Below, one piece after another: positions 34,745-42,605 of a stretch of DNA of 43,907 bases. Source of the DNA: SLJN01 sp964505385 (lineage in GTDB: Bacteria; Bacteroidota; Rhodothermia; Balneolales; Natronogracilivirgulaceae). The stretch covers positions 1 to 43,907 of the forward strand of contig CAZDIA010000024.1 of NCBI GenBank assembly GCA_964505385.1, given 5' to 3'. The translations under genes and the position numbers were made by a program. How positions within the stretch are numbered: the first letter of the stretch is position 1; every line of letters starts with the position of its first letter. The notes below the pieces were generated by a model. That model was not told the origin of the DNA. It did not search any database and saw only the letters and a list, made by a program, of their open reading frames with translations.

Positions 34745-35380
34745 ATGGATTACTTACTTGTTTTAGATTACGACCATCTTGATGAACCGGTTTTTCTGAA
34801 ATCTTTGGCTAACGCTTTAGGCCGGCTTTCCTCTAAACAGGGGTTGATTGTTCACGGGGACAGTGCATACACCGAACGGATCATCCAAACCGGCGTGATG
34901 AGCGATGAAGCAAAAAAAAGAAGTATTAAAGATCTGAATAATCGTCTGATTGCACTTTTTGCTGACAGTGGAATATCTGCCGTGGGTCTTAACGGATACC
35001 AACAGGACATCATCCGAAAAGACGATGACAAATGGGAAATTAAGACGGATTATTTGAAGTCATTTCCGGCCGGAGTAAATTTGGTACTTACTACTCTTGT
35101 AGCTTCCCGAAATAAACAACAAACCGAAGCGGTTAGCCTGGCTGAGCTTGTTGATCATCTGGCATCTGAAATGAATTTCAGCGAAGCTATTGTTTTTACA
35201 AAAAATGACGCCGAAGAATTAAAAGCTACCGAAAGTAGTGTCCTGCCTCTGTCTACGGCAAATCACGAGGATGATCAAAGTGTAATTGCCGCTCATCTCC
35301 CCACTGAATTACATCAATTAAATACCCCTCTCGTGATTACTTCAACTCAAAATATAGAATCGGTTCTTGAAAAATTTTAA
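34745..35380 (+). CDS. Unrecognised protein with an amino-acid-kinase-like N-terminal half
   Basis: A 211-residue soluble protein that I cannot assign firmly. The stretch LIVHGDSAYTERII, then MSDEAKK, LNNRLIALFADSGISAVGLNGYQ and QDII follows the order of acetylglutamate-kinase-like proteins (VHGGG, then N-K-L-V, then A-V-G-L-S-G). However, the N-terminal Lys-Gly-Gly nucleotide loop is absent (it begins MDYLLVLDYDHLDEP), and the length is short by about 50 residues. It may be a catalytically dead or divergent amino-acid-kinase fold. The C-terminal part has no motif. It starts 7 bases after the cytidine deaminase and ends the five-gene run. Confidence 0.7.
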   Translation: MDYLLVLDYDHLDEPVFLKSLANALGRLSSKQGLIVHGDSAYTERIIQTGVMSDEAKKRSIKDLNNRLIALFADSGISAVGLNGYQQDIIRKDDDKWEIKTDYLKSFPAGVNLVLTTLVASRNKQQTEAVSLAELVDHLASEMNFSEAIVFTKNDAEELKATESSVLPLSTANHEDDQSVIAAHLPTELHQLNTPLVITSTQNIESVLEKF

Positions 35381-35430
35381 CTTTGAATTATACCCATAAA
35401 GGCTTATTCTGCAATCTAATTAGTTTTGTC

Positions 35431-35459
35431 TTGACAGAAGACTACCTTATGAGTAGTTT
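35431..35459 (+). promoter_or_regulatory. Candidate promoter for the histone-like gene
   Basis: TTGACA (35431-35436) is followed after 17 bases by TAGTTT (35454-35459), about 77 bases before the ATG. The -35 match is perfect; the -10 is poor. Bacteroidota promoters often differ from this pattern, so this is tentative. Confidence 0.3.
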
Positions 35460-35535
35460 AATACAGACACAACACGAATTCACTAAAATGAGATCGTGAT
35501 AATAAGTTGCAAACTTGAACAAACGGAGTAGACAA

Positions 35536-35709
35536 ATGAACAGATTCCCAGAAGTTAAAGAGCTGATTGATGCGCTCGAAGAAGACATGGATAAGTTCTA
35601 TAATAAAAATAATAAAACTGCTGGCACACGTGCTCGAAAAACCCTTCAGGAATTAAAGAAACTCGCTCAGGATATACGAGTTGACATTCAGGAACAGAAA
35701 AAAGACTGA
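35536..35709 (+). CDS. Hc1-like histone H1 homologue
   Basis: A 57-residue basic/acidic helical protein. FPEVKELIDALEEDMDKFYN followed by TAGTRARKTLQELKKLAQDIR is the pattern of the small histone-H1-like (Hc1-type) proteins of Bacteroidota, which are thought to bind or compact DNA. Start: the frame is open from a TTG at 35515, but the ATG at 35536 has GGAG eight bases upstream and gives the usual N-terminus MNRFPEVKEL, so I choose it. It is monocistronic, with its own candidate promoter and a very strong terminator, as expected of an abundant protein. Confidence 0.88.
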   Translation: MNRFPEVKELIDALEEDMDKFYNKNNKTAGTRARKTLQELKKLAQDIRVDIQEQKKD

Positions 35710-35788
35710 TTGAGCCGCAGTTTTAAACTTTTATACGAGTCAATATAATTTTAGTTTAATCAGCTGTGCGAGTAATCTTATATGACTC

Positions 35789-35822
35789 AGGGGCACTTGT
35801 TCATTCAAGTGCCCCTTTTTTT
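35789..35822 (+). terminator. Strong Rho-independent terminator
   Basis: GGGGCACTTG (35790-35799) pairs perfectly with CAAGTGCCCC (35806-35815) over a 6-base loop, then seven T (35816-35822). It ends the histone-like transcript 80 bases after the stop, before the convergent M42 peptidase gene. Confidence 0.95.
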
Positions 35823-35877
35823 GTTTTCAGGCATCCTGGATAATATATCAGACAAGTGTGCAAATAGTACCTGGTTT

Positions 35878-36954
35878 TTAATCCAGTACACCGTAGCGAT
35901 CCGTATTTTTGCAGGAACAGATAGTTTCAGCCATCAATTCGGAAACCTTGTGCACATCTTCGATAGAAACCATTTCTACCGGAGAATGCATGTAGCGAAG
36001 AGGTAAAGAAATCAATGCGCAAGGAATTCCGGTTTTCTGATGATAAATGCTGTCGGTATCGGTGCCCGTGCGTGAGCCTGCCGCCTCATGCTGGATTTCA
36101 ATTTCTTTTTGTGAAGCAACATCTTCAACTTTCCGGGTTAATACCGGATGAGCTCCCGCTCCGTGTGTTACAACAGGACCTTCTGTCAACTTTACCGAGC
36201 CGTGCTCCTTTTGGTTGATACCGGGACTGTCGGTGGCATGTGTTACGTCTGTGATCAGGGCGGCCGAAGGATGAATTCTATAGCTCATCATCCGGGCGCC
36301 AAAACCTCCTATTTCCTCCTGTACGGCATTCAAAGCCACAACATTAACTTCCAGCTTGTCTTTTCGCTCAGCCAGATTGCGAAACGCTTCAGCGATGATA
36401 AATCCTCCGATTCTGTTATCAAGTGCCCTTCCGATCAGTTTATCATCGTTAAGCATTTCATGTTGATCCACATAGGTAACCGGATCTCCGATCTGAATTA
36501 GTTCAAGCGCTTCATCTTTACTGCTCACACCCAAATCTACAAAAAGATCTTTCCAGCCGGGAGTTTTGTTGGATCCGTTCTTATCCTGCAAGTGAATAGC
36601 TGTATGACCGATTATTCCGGTAACCTGCCCCTTTCTGGAGTGAATGGTTACCCGCCTCGCCCTCGCTATCGCGGGATCGCTGCCACCAAGCCGGTTTAAA
36701 TATACAAAACCTGACTCATCAATATGTTGCACTATCATCCCGATCTCATCACAATGAGCTTCAAGCATAAGTGTAGGCGCGTCCGGGTTTACATCCAGAA
36801 ACGCAGCGGCCGAACCATAGGCATCTGTTTCCGTTCGATCTGCAATCTTTTGCATATCGTTAAGCCAAACTCTTTGACCTTCAGCTTCGTAGCCTACCGG
36901 ACTCGGCTTACTCAGTAGTCTTTCAAGAAATTCATACCTTTTCTTTTCCAGCAT
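35878..36954 (-). CDS. M42-family metallo-aminopeptidase
   Basis: A 358-residue di-metal peptidase of the M42 (glutamyl/deblocking aminopeptidase, formerly CelM/FrvX) family. Metal and catalytic blocks: LEAHCDEIGMIV, the LDNRIGG segment with the bridging Asp, AVQEEIGGFGAR (general base Glu and ligand), ITDVTHATDSPG and the last ligand in LRYMHSPVEMV. These enzymes form large tetrahedral complexes in the cytoplasm and trim peptides. No signal peptide. The gene is divergent from the HD gene with a 122-base gap and is not in an operon. Confidence 0.93.
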   Translation of the reverse strand: MLEKKRYEFLERLLSKPSPVGYEAEGQRVWLNDMQKIADRTETDAYGSAAAFLDVNPDAPTLMLEAHCDEIGMIVQHIDESGFVYLNRLGGSDPAIARARRVTIHSRKGQVTGIIGHTAIHLQDKNGSNKTPGWKDLFVDLGVSSKDEALELIQIGDPVTYVDQHEMLNDDKLIGRALDNRIGGFIIAEAFRNLAERKDKLEVNVVALNAVQEEIGGFGARMMSYRIHPSAALITDVTHATDSPGINQKEHGSVKLTEGPVVTHGAGAHPVLTRKVEDVASQKEIEIQHEAAGSRTGTDTDSIYHQKTGIPCALISLPLRYMHSPVEMVSIEDVHKVSELMAETICSCKNTDRYGVLD

Positions 36955-37076
36955 AATTCGTTATTTCAAATAATATTTATGGTTCTTATTGTTGCGATAA
37001 AGTTTGCAATCTGTAAAAGAAAGTTTTGCCCCCGAAATATATAAGTTCCTAAACAAAGATATCGAATTTCAATTCC

Positions 37077-38363
37077 ATGGATAAAAGTACCCGTTACAAA
37101 ATATTTACCGATCCCGTTCACGGATTTATAAGTGTGCCCAAAGGTTTTGTGCTTAACCTCCTTGATCACGCTTATATACAGCGATTGCGTCGTATACGCC
37201 AACTTGGATTAAGCTACTTGGTTTTTCCAGGGGCTGAGCATTCCCGGTTTTCGCACGCTCTTGGTGCACTTGGGCTGATGGTGAAAGTATTAAATAATCT
37301 CAAAGAAAAAGACGCCACGATTACCCATAAAGAATATGAAAGCACCCTTGCGGCAATCTTACTTCATGACATTGGTCACGGGCCTTTTTCACACACTTTG
37401 GAACATAACCTGATTCGTGATTTTAATCACGAAATGATGACTACCGCGCTGATGCACAAGCTGAACAAGGAATTCGACGGCAAACTGAAAACAGCCATTT
37501 CCATTTTCAGCGGCAACTACCCGAAGCAGTTTCTGCATCAGCTTGTCTCCTCCCAGCTTGATATTGACCGGTTGGATTACCTGAAAAGGGACAGTATTTA
37601 TACCGGGGTTAGTGAGGGCTCTATAGGAGTAGATCGTATAATAAAAACCATGCGCGTACACCAGGGGCACATTGTAATAGATCAAAAAGGAATTTATGCA
37701 GTGGAAAATTATATCACTGCCCGGCGGCTGATGTATATGCAGGTTTATCTGCACAAAACCGCTCTAAGTGCCGATAAGCTGCTGCGAGCCATATTCCGCA
37801 GAGTCAGCCATCTGATTGACCAGGGTGCGGATCCCGGCTTTGCTTCATCAGCCCTGAAATATTTTCTGATCAACAAACCAAGTGCTTCTAAAGGAATAAG
37901 CGAAGAGCTGCTTCGCAACTATGTGATGATTGATGATTCAGATGTCCATTTGTGTATAAAATTATGGCTGAATAGTGAGGATCCGATCCTTTCAGATTTG
38001 TGCCACCGCTTCCTGAATCGCAAATTTTTCAGGACAACCTTTTTCAAGAGCAAACCCGGTTCCCGGCTTATTGAAAAACATAAACAACAAACATCAGAAC
38101 AGCTTAAAAAGTCGGGGCTTCCCCATGATGAGGATGCCGTTTCCTATTATCTTTTTCATGACTACAACTACAGCGAAGCATATAAATATCAAAATGACGG
38201 TATCTGGATAATGGATAAACAAAGTGATACCGCTGTAGAATTCTCACGCGCAGCGGAAACAAAAAACATCATCGCTCTAACCGAACCTGTAGTCAAACAC
38301 TACGGCGTCCATCTCAAAGAACTCGACTTCCGCAAAGACAGCACCTCCAAATTTATCAGTTAA
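37077..38363 (+). CDS. HD-domain phosphohydrolase (dNTPase/SAMHD1-like)
   Basis: A 428-residue HD-superfamily hydrolase. It starts with IFTDPVHGFISVPKGFV and LRRIRQLGLSYLVFPGAEHSRFSHALG, gives the HD metal site in LLHDIGHGPFSHTLEH, and the final Asp in SQLDIDRLDYLKRD. This arrangement is that of the SAMHD1/dGTPase-like group; the C-terminal 150 residues have no motif I recognise. It probably hydrolyses dNTPs or a related nucleotide, but the substrate is not proven. The last residues and TAA stop lie in the first unit of the 7-bp repeat array at 38357. It stands alone, divergent from the M42 gene. Confidence 0.92.
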   Translation: MDKSTRYKIFTDPVHGFISVPKGFVLNLLDHAYIQRLRRIRQLGLSYLVFPGAEHSRFSHALGALGLMVKVLNNLKEKDATITHKEYESTLAAILLHDIGHGPFSHTLEHNLIRDFNHEMMTTALMHKLNKEFDGKLKTAISIFSGNYPKQFLHQLVSSQLDIDRLDYLKRDSIYTGVSEGSIGVDRIIKTMRVHQGHIVIDQKGIYAVENYITARRLMYMQVYLHKTALSADKLLRAIFRRVSHLIDQGADPGFASSALKYFLINKPSASKGISEELLRNYVMIDDSDVHLCIKLWLNSEDPILSDLCHRFLNRKFFRTTFFKSKPGSRLIEKHKQQTSEQLKKSGLPHDEDAVSYYLFHDYNYSEAYKYQNDGIWIMDKQSDTAVEFSRAAETKNIIALTEPVVKHYGVHLKELDFRKDSTSKFIS

Positions 38364-38457
38364 CAGTGATCAGTTAGCAGTAAACAGGACAGGTAACCAA
38401 CTCAGATAAACTGATAACTGGTCACTGATAACTGTTCACTGGTAACTGATAACTGAT
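38357..38457. repeat. Inverted 7-bp repeat arrays
   Basis: Four heptamers of form CAGTNAN run from 38357 to 38384 (CAGTTAA, CAGTGAT, CAGTTAG, CAGTAAA). From 38411 to 38457 seven units of the complementary form CTGNTNA follow (CTGATAA, CTGGTCA, CTGATAA, CTGTTCA, CTGGTAA, CTGATAA, CTGATCT). The two arms can pair. They fill the 95-base gap between convergent genes, and the first unit contains the stop codon of the HD gene. There is no T run. A repeat of 7 bp without spacers excludes a CRISPR array. Confidence 0.85.
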
Positions 38458-38458
38458 C

Positions 38459-39052
38459 TCACTCGTGTCCCCAGGGTGCCGGCGGCTCTTCTACTGGTTC
38501 GCTCAGATCAAAATCTACCCGAAAAGTAAATTCACTGTCAATCATTGTGCCATAGGTATATCTTTCATTCGGGCTTATCTTTAACCGCCACCCCACAGGC
38601 ACCCCTTCCTCTTCAGTTCGGGGTGGATATAAAAACTCGTGCCACGTGCCATTTTCACCATCATGTGTAAATCCTCCGTACATTGAATCTTCTTCTTCCG
38701 TACCATCTTCATACCGGTGATCATGGCGAATTTCCAGCGAATCACCGTGATGGGTGATGATCCAGGTTCGGGATCGATCCCACTCGCCCGGTTCGGTTTC
38801 AATATGAAACGGGATTTTAAGCTCATCCTCGGAACAGCCCCGAAAATGCGCAATCAGACGTTCATCTCCCTCAAGCATGTCAAAACCGGGGGTGCTGTGT
38901 TCCAGCCACCCCTCATAGGCATTGCCGCAGTGGGCGGCAAGGTTATCGAAAAAACGGTCAGCTTCATTTGCTTCTGTATTGCAGCTTGTAAGGCTGGTTG
39001 CCGACGCCAAAATGAGAAGAATCAATATTAGGCTAAAAAATCGTAAATCCAT
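38459..39052 (-). CDS. Conserved lipoprotein of unknown function
   Basis: A 197-residue lipoprotein with the signal peptide ending LTSC. The mature part has FFDNLAAHCGNAYEGWLEH, FRGCSEDELKIPFHIE, DRSRTWIITHHGDSLEIRHDHRYEDGTEE, MYGGFTHDGENGTWHEFLYPP and FRVDFDLSEPVEEPPAPWG. I remember this pattern from uncharacterised secreted proteins in several phyla, but know no function. Two Cys (in AHCGN and RGCSE) could form a disulfide. Its stop codon is two bases beyond the 7-bp repeat array, and it is divergent from the voltage-sensor-like gene (99-base gap). Confidence 0.82.
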   Translation of the reverse strand: MDLRFFSLILILLILASATSLTSCNTEANEADRFFDNLAAHCGNAYEGWLEHSTPGFDMLEGDERLIAHFRGCSEDELKIPFHIETEPGEWDRSRTWIITHHGDSLEIRHDHRYEDGTEEEDSMYGGFTHDGENGTWHEFLYPPRTEEEGVPVGWRLKISPNERYTYGTMIDSEFTFRVDFDLSEPVEEPPAPWGHE

Positions 39053-39151
39053 AAGTTTGAGTTCGCTCTGTTAACAATGATATATCATCCGTAATATAGC
39101 AGAATATCTACTGAGAACAACGTACCCAATTCAAGACGCCCTGTTTCATCT

Positions 39152-40219
39152 ATGAATTTCAAACGGATAAAAGACAACAAACAGCTTGGCTCATTCATCG
39201 TGGACATGATTATGATCATTTTGTTGTTGATCAATCTTTCCTTCATCATGTTTGATTGGGCTTTCACCAATATGTGGTTTCAGGACCTGGTTGCATCGAT
39301 AAATACAGCGTTTTTCGAGTTCTACAAAGATGTGATTCATCCTGATTTTTTGAAATATGACCTTATTTTTATCGGGATATTTCTTACCGAGTTTTTCATC
39401 CGATGGGGCCTGGCAATAAAAAATCAAAGATATCACCGGTGGTTTTTTTATCCTTTTATTCACTGGTATGATATACTCGGGCTAATACCGGTCGGCTCAA
39501 TGCGTTTTTTGAGGCTTCTGCGCATTATCGGTATTATGCACCGACTTCATCGTATGGGAGTTGTGGATTTAACCAATAATCCTGTTTTCGATTTTTTTAC
39601 CCGCTACACCAACATTATGGTTGATGAAGTTACCGATCGCGTGGTTCTCAAAGTGCTTCATGATGTGAAAAGTGAAGTTCAGGAAGGTGCACCGCTGATT
39701 GATCAACTCGTGGATGATGTGATCAGGCCTCAACAGGAGCAACTGGTAGACTGGTTATCCTGGAGGGTTAGAAAAATCGCGGGTCATAGCATGGAAGTAT
39801 ATAAAGATCAGATAAACGTATACGTTGAACGGCGGATCAATTATGCTGTGGCTTCCAACAATGAAATAGCAAAACTTGAACAAATTCCCTTTTTGGGTTC
39901 TTATTTTACCGAAACTCTTCAAAAAGCAATTACAGAAATAGTGTATAATGTAGTTCGCGGAACCATGCGGGACCTTGCCTCCGTTGACAACCGACTGTTT
40001 TTCCGGGAGATGTCTGATGTCATATTTGAGGATATTGCAAAAGATAAAACTGATAAGCACCTCAATATTGTTATTTCCAATATCCTGTCCCAATCACTTG
40101 ATATAATTATTCAGAAAGTGAAAGTGCAGCAGTGGAAAATGGAAGACAGACCGGAGTTTAATGCCGAGGATGAAATGTATGAACAAAAACTGCAAGACAG
40201 GCTTCGTAAACAGTTGTAG
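39152..40219 (+). CDS. Pore-less voltage-sensor-like membrane protein
   Basis: A 355-residue protein with four membrane helices in its first 136 residues laid out like a voltage-sensor domain. S1 is about 14-36; S2 is about 70-89 with F-x2-E80-x3-R84 (IFLTEFFIRW); S3 is about 97-114 with D107 (HWYDILGLIP); S4 is about 116-136 with R118, R121, R124, then R131 and R134. This is the S2-S4 signature of voltage-gated cation channels. No S5, selectivity filter or S6 follows; residues 140-355 are charged, helical and lack membrane segments. Known pore-less sensors include Hv1 and voltage-sensing phosphatases; this C-terminus has no phosphatase motif. It is monocistronic. A non-sensing membrane anchor is the alternative. 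Confidence 0.75.
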   Translation: MNFKRIKDNKQLGSFIVDMIMIILLLINLSFIMFDWAFTNMWFQDLVASINTAFFEFYKDVIHPDFLKYDLIFIGIFLTEFFIRWGLAIKNQRYHRWFFYPFIHWYDILGLIPVGSMRFLRLLRIIGIMHRLHRMGVVDLTNNPVFDFFTRYTNIMVDEVTDRVVLKVLHDVKSEVQEGAPLIDQLVDDVIRPQQEQLVDWLSWRVRKIAGHSMEVYKDQINVYVERRINYAVASNNEIAKLEQIPFLGSYFTETLQKAITEIVYNVVRGTMRDLASVDNRLFFREMSDVIFEDIAKDKTDKHLNIVISNILSQSLDIIIQKVKVQQWKMEDRPEFNAEDEMYEQKLQDRLRKQL

Positions 40220-40545
40220 ACAATAGCCAATAAATATCTGGAAATATATTCACGGCTATCTTAAGTGTCAGGAATTATATAAGCTAATAAATCCTGCGCC
40301 GACTCTTAATTTTAGCACCACACTAGTACCACAAAAAGTAAATTTCGTTCAATTCATAAACCCAAAATTTTATAAATCTCCGTAAACGCAATTCCCTTTT
40401 GAAGTGTTTATGATTTTCGAGGCTATATCTCTCCTTTTTCTACTCCATTATTAATTATTGGTTTACCTATTTTATTCGCATTCAAATTAAACCTTTTTGT
40501 CCAAAATTGTGTTATCATTTTTAGAAAAATACTGCTGGTTTAATA
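40220..40545. other. AT-rich intergenic region
   Basis: No gene is seen. ATAGCC and GGCTAT (40226-40260 region) form a weak inverted repeat just after the voltage-sensor-like gene and might end its transcript, but no T run follows. The right part is strongly AT-rich and probably carries the promoter of the next gene. No sigma-factor gene is present here. Confidence 0.4.
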
Positions 40546-41388
40546 ATGAAAAAACTAAACAGAAATAAGGCCATCGAACATATTACTCCGGTAATCGATG
40601 GTGAAGCTACTGAAGAGCAAGCCAAAGCACTGTTCGAGTATCTCCAACAGGATGAATATGTTCGCAACCTCTATGAAAGCGAACAGGAAATTAAAGCGTT
40701 CATCCGCAACAATTACAATCCGGTCAAAGCCCCTGAATCAGTAAGTAAATTTGCTGAATCTGTCGCAATCTCCGATATCCGCGATTTTAACCCCGACGAT
40801 GATAAATCTATTTCATCAGTTAAAAAAGAACAGTACACCGGGAAAAATTTTAAATACTTATGGGTAGCCGCGGCAGCAATTTTCGTAATCTCTCTCACTT
40901 TTTTGTTGCGTCCGGATATAATCAACACGGGTACGGCGCATTCATCTGTAGTTGTTGAAGAACAGATTGGAGAACATTACAATGCGCTTACTTCAGCCGG
41001 CGCGCCGGAACCCGAAGTTACTAATCCGGACCGTGTTTCCTACTACATCAGTGATCACTACAATGCCGAAATAAAAGTTCCTGAGCTCGCTAACGTATCT
41101 TTCAAGGGTTTAATAGATTCAGAATTTATATCTGGTTTCGATACCCCCTTGTTTTCATTTCTCTGCCCGGAAGACCATCAGATTTTCGTGTTTGCGTTCG
41201 ACCTGGAACAGATGGATGAACGCATAAAACCTGATGAAGAAGCGAAAAGAACGAATCATACAGACGGCGGTTATCATGTAACTGATCTCGGTGACCAAAA
41301 CGTCATAAGCTGGCAAGAAGATAATATCTGGTATGCCGCAATCTCCCCTCACGATGAAGAACGATATGCAGATATGCTTGGCCGATAA
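40546..41388 (+). CDS. Single-pass membrane protein, anti-sigma-factor-like
   Basis: A 280-residue protein: cytoplasmic helical N-terminus (AIEHITPVIDGEATEEQAKALFEYL), one membrane helix at about 104-121 (YLWVAAAAIFVISLTFLL) and a C-terminal periplasmic domain of about 155 residues. The opening with IDGEATEEQ resembles RseA/anti-sigma N-domains, and the overall layout fits a transmembrane anti-sigma factor. The His-x3-Cys-x2-Cys zinc motif is absent and no ECF sigma gene is adjacent, so the role is tentative. The periplasmic part (SDHYNAEIKVPELANVSFKG, ISWQEDNIWYAAISPH) resembles the C-terminal halves of such regulators. Confidence 0.65.
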   Translation: MKKLNRNKAIEHITPVIDGEATEEQAKALFEYLQQDEYVRNLYESEQEIKAFIRNNYNPVKAPESVSKFAESVAISDIRDFNPDDDKSISSVKKEQYTGKNFKYLWVAAAAIFVISLTFLLRPDIINTGTAHSSVVVEEQIGEHYNALTSAGAPEPEVTNPDRVSYYISDHYNAEIKVPELANVSFKGLIDSEFISGFDTPLFSFLCPEDHQIFVFAFDLEQMDERIKPDEEAKRTNHTDGGYHVTDLGDQNVISWQEDNIWYAAISPHDEERYADMLGR

Positions 41389-41475
41389 ACACAAGCTCCG
41401 TTATTTGTATTAGTAACTTTGATTATATAATCACTTTAACCACCGGTACTTTTTCTGTATTATCACACTCAAAAA

Positions 41476-42585
41476 ATGGATATCAAATCTCTCCGTACCC
41501 CCTGTTTTCTGATTGATAGGAAAATAGTACAGGCCAATTGCCAAAGAGTTCTGGATAAAGCAAAACAACTCAACGTTAAGTTGCGCCCTCACGTAAAAAC
41601 ACATAAGACTATTGAAGGAGCTCTATTACAAAACGGGGGACAAAAAGGACCAATTGCCGTTTCAACGATGGCTGAGGCGCGTTTTTTTGCAGATCACGGA
41701 TTTGATGATATATTATATGCTTTCCCTGTTACACCGGATAAATTTGATGAAATCTCAAAGTTGAATAAAATAATTAAATTTTCTGTTTTAAGTGATTCAA
41801 TATCCGTTCTTGAGCAATTAAATGAGTTTCTTGATAAATCCGATACACTGATCGGGGTACTACTCAAAGTTGATGCCGGCGCCGGTAGGGCTGGATTTCA
41901 TTACACTAAAACCGGTGAGATTTCTGAAGCTGCCATTCGGGTTAATCAACTTAAAAACCTGAAGCTGAAAGGAGTATTGAGCCACGCACACCATTCCTAC
42001 CAGGCAAAAAACAGAGATGAAAGCTGGTATTACATCAATCAAGAAAACCGGAATCTTGAATCGGTCATTCAGAATCTCGATAAGCGAGACACTTCAATTT
42101 CTGTGATCAGCACGGGCTCAACTCCGACAACATTGAACCAATCCGAAGCAGGAGTCACTACGGAAATCCGGCCCGGTAATTATTCCCTTTTCGACCGGTT
42201 TCAGGCCGACATCGGATCATGCAGCAGGGAGGATATTGCAGGATCGGTACTTGCCCGAATAGCAGGTCACTACCCTTACCGCAATCAAATGCTGATTGAT
42301 GCGGGAGCTCTTGCATTCTCGAAAGACCAGGGTGCCACGCACGCTCGAAACAAGATCACTTATGGTGAAGCTAAAGATTATCCCGATCTCCAGGTGATGC
42401 ATATTTCGCAGGAACACGGACTTGTAGGCAGCGATCAACCTATTCCTTTTGATCAATTCCCTATCGGTACTCAGTTAAAATTTATACCTAACCACTCATG
42501 TCTCACGGCAGCCTGTTTTGACACATATTTTATTGAAGATGACGGCAGCATTGTTGATGAATGGAAACCGGCAAAAGGCTGGTGA
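41476..42585 (+). CDS. D-serine dehydratase/D-threonine aldolase-like PLP enzyme
   Basis: A 369-residue fold-type III PLP enzyme. K41 in LRPHVKTHK is the PLP lysine; VDAGAGRAGF, LSHAHHSY and VISTGSTPT are barrel motifs; H340 and C342 in FIPNHSC together with SQEHG provide the metal site of the Dsd1/D-threonine aldolase group. It would convert D-serine to pyruvate and ammonia, or split D-beta-hydroxy amino acids; the two cannot be separated by eye. Cytoplasmic. It lies 20 bases before crtY and may share its transcript, though no metabolic link is known. Confidence 0.88.
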   Translation: MDIKSLRTPCFLIDRKIVQANCQRVLDKAKQLNVKLRPHVKTHKTIEGALLQNGGQKGPIAVSTMAEARFFADHGFDDILYAFPVTPDKFDEISKLNKIIKFSVLSDSISVLEQLNEFLDKSDTLIGVLLKVDAGAGRAGFHYTKTGEISEAAIRVNQLKNLKLKGVLSHAHHSYQAKNRDESWYYINQENRNLESVIQNLDKRDTSISVISTGSTPTTLNQSEAGVTTEIRPGNYSLFDRFQADIGSCSREDIAGSVLARIAGHYPYRNQMLIDAGALAFSKDQGATHARNKITYGEAKDYPDLQVMHISQEHGLVGSDQPIPFDQFPIGTQLKFIPNHSCLTAACFDTYFIEDDGSIVDEWKPAKGW

Positions 42586-42605
42586 CTATATAATATATTC
42601 TGTAG

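Noticed and set aside
35515..35535. TTG start for the histone-like gene
   Set aside because: The ATG at 35536 has a Shine-Dalgarno sequence and gives the family N-terminus.
38357..38457. Possible CRISPR array
   Set aside because: Units are only 7 bp, contiguous and inverted halfway; there are no spacers of constant length and no cas genes.
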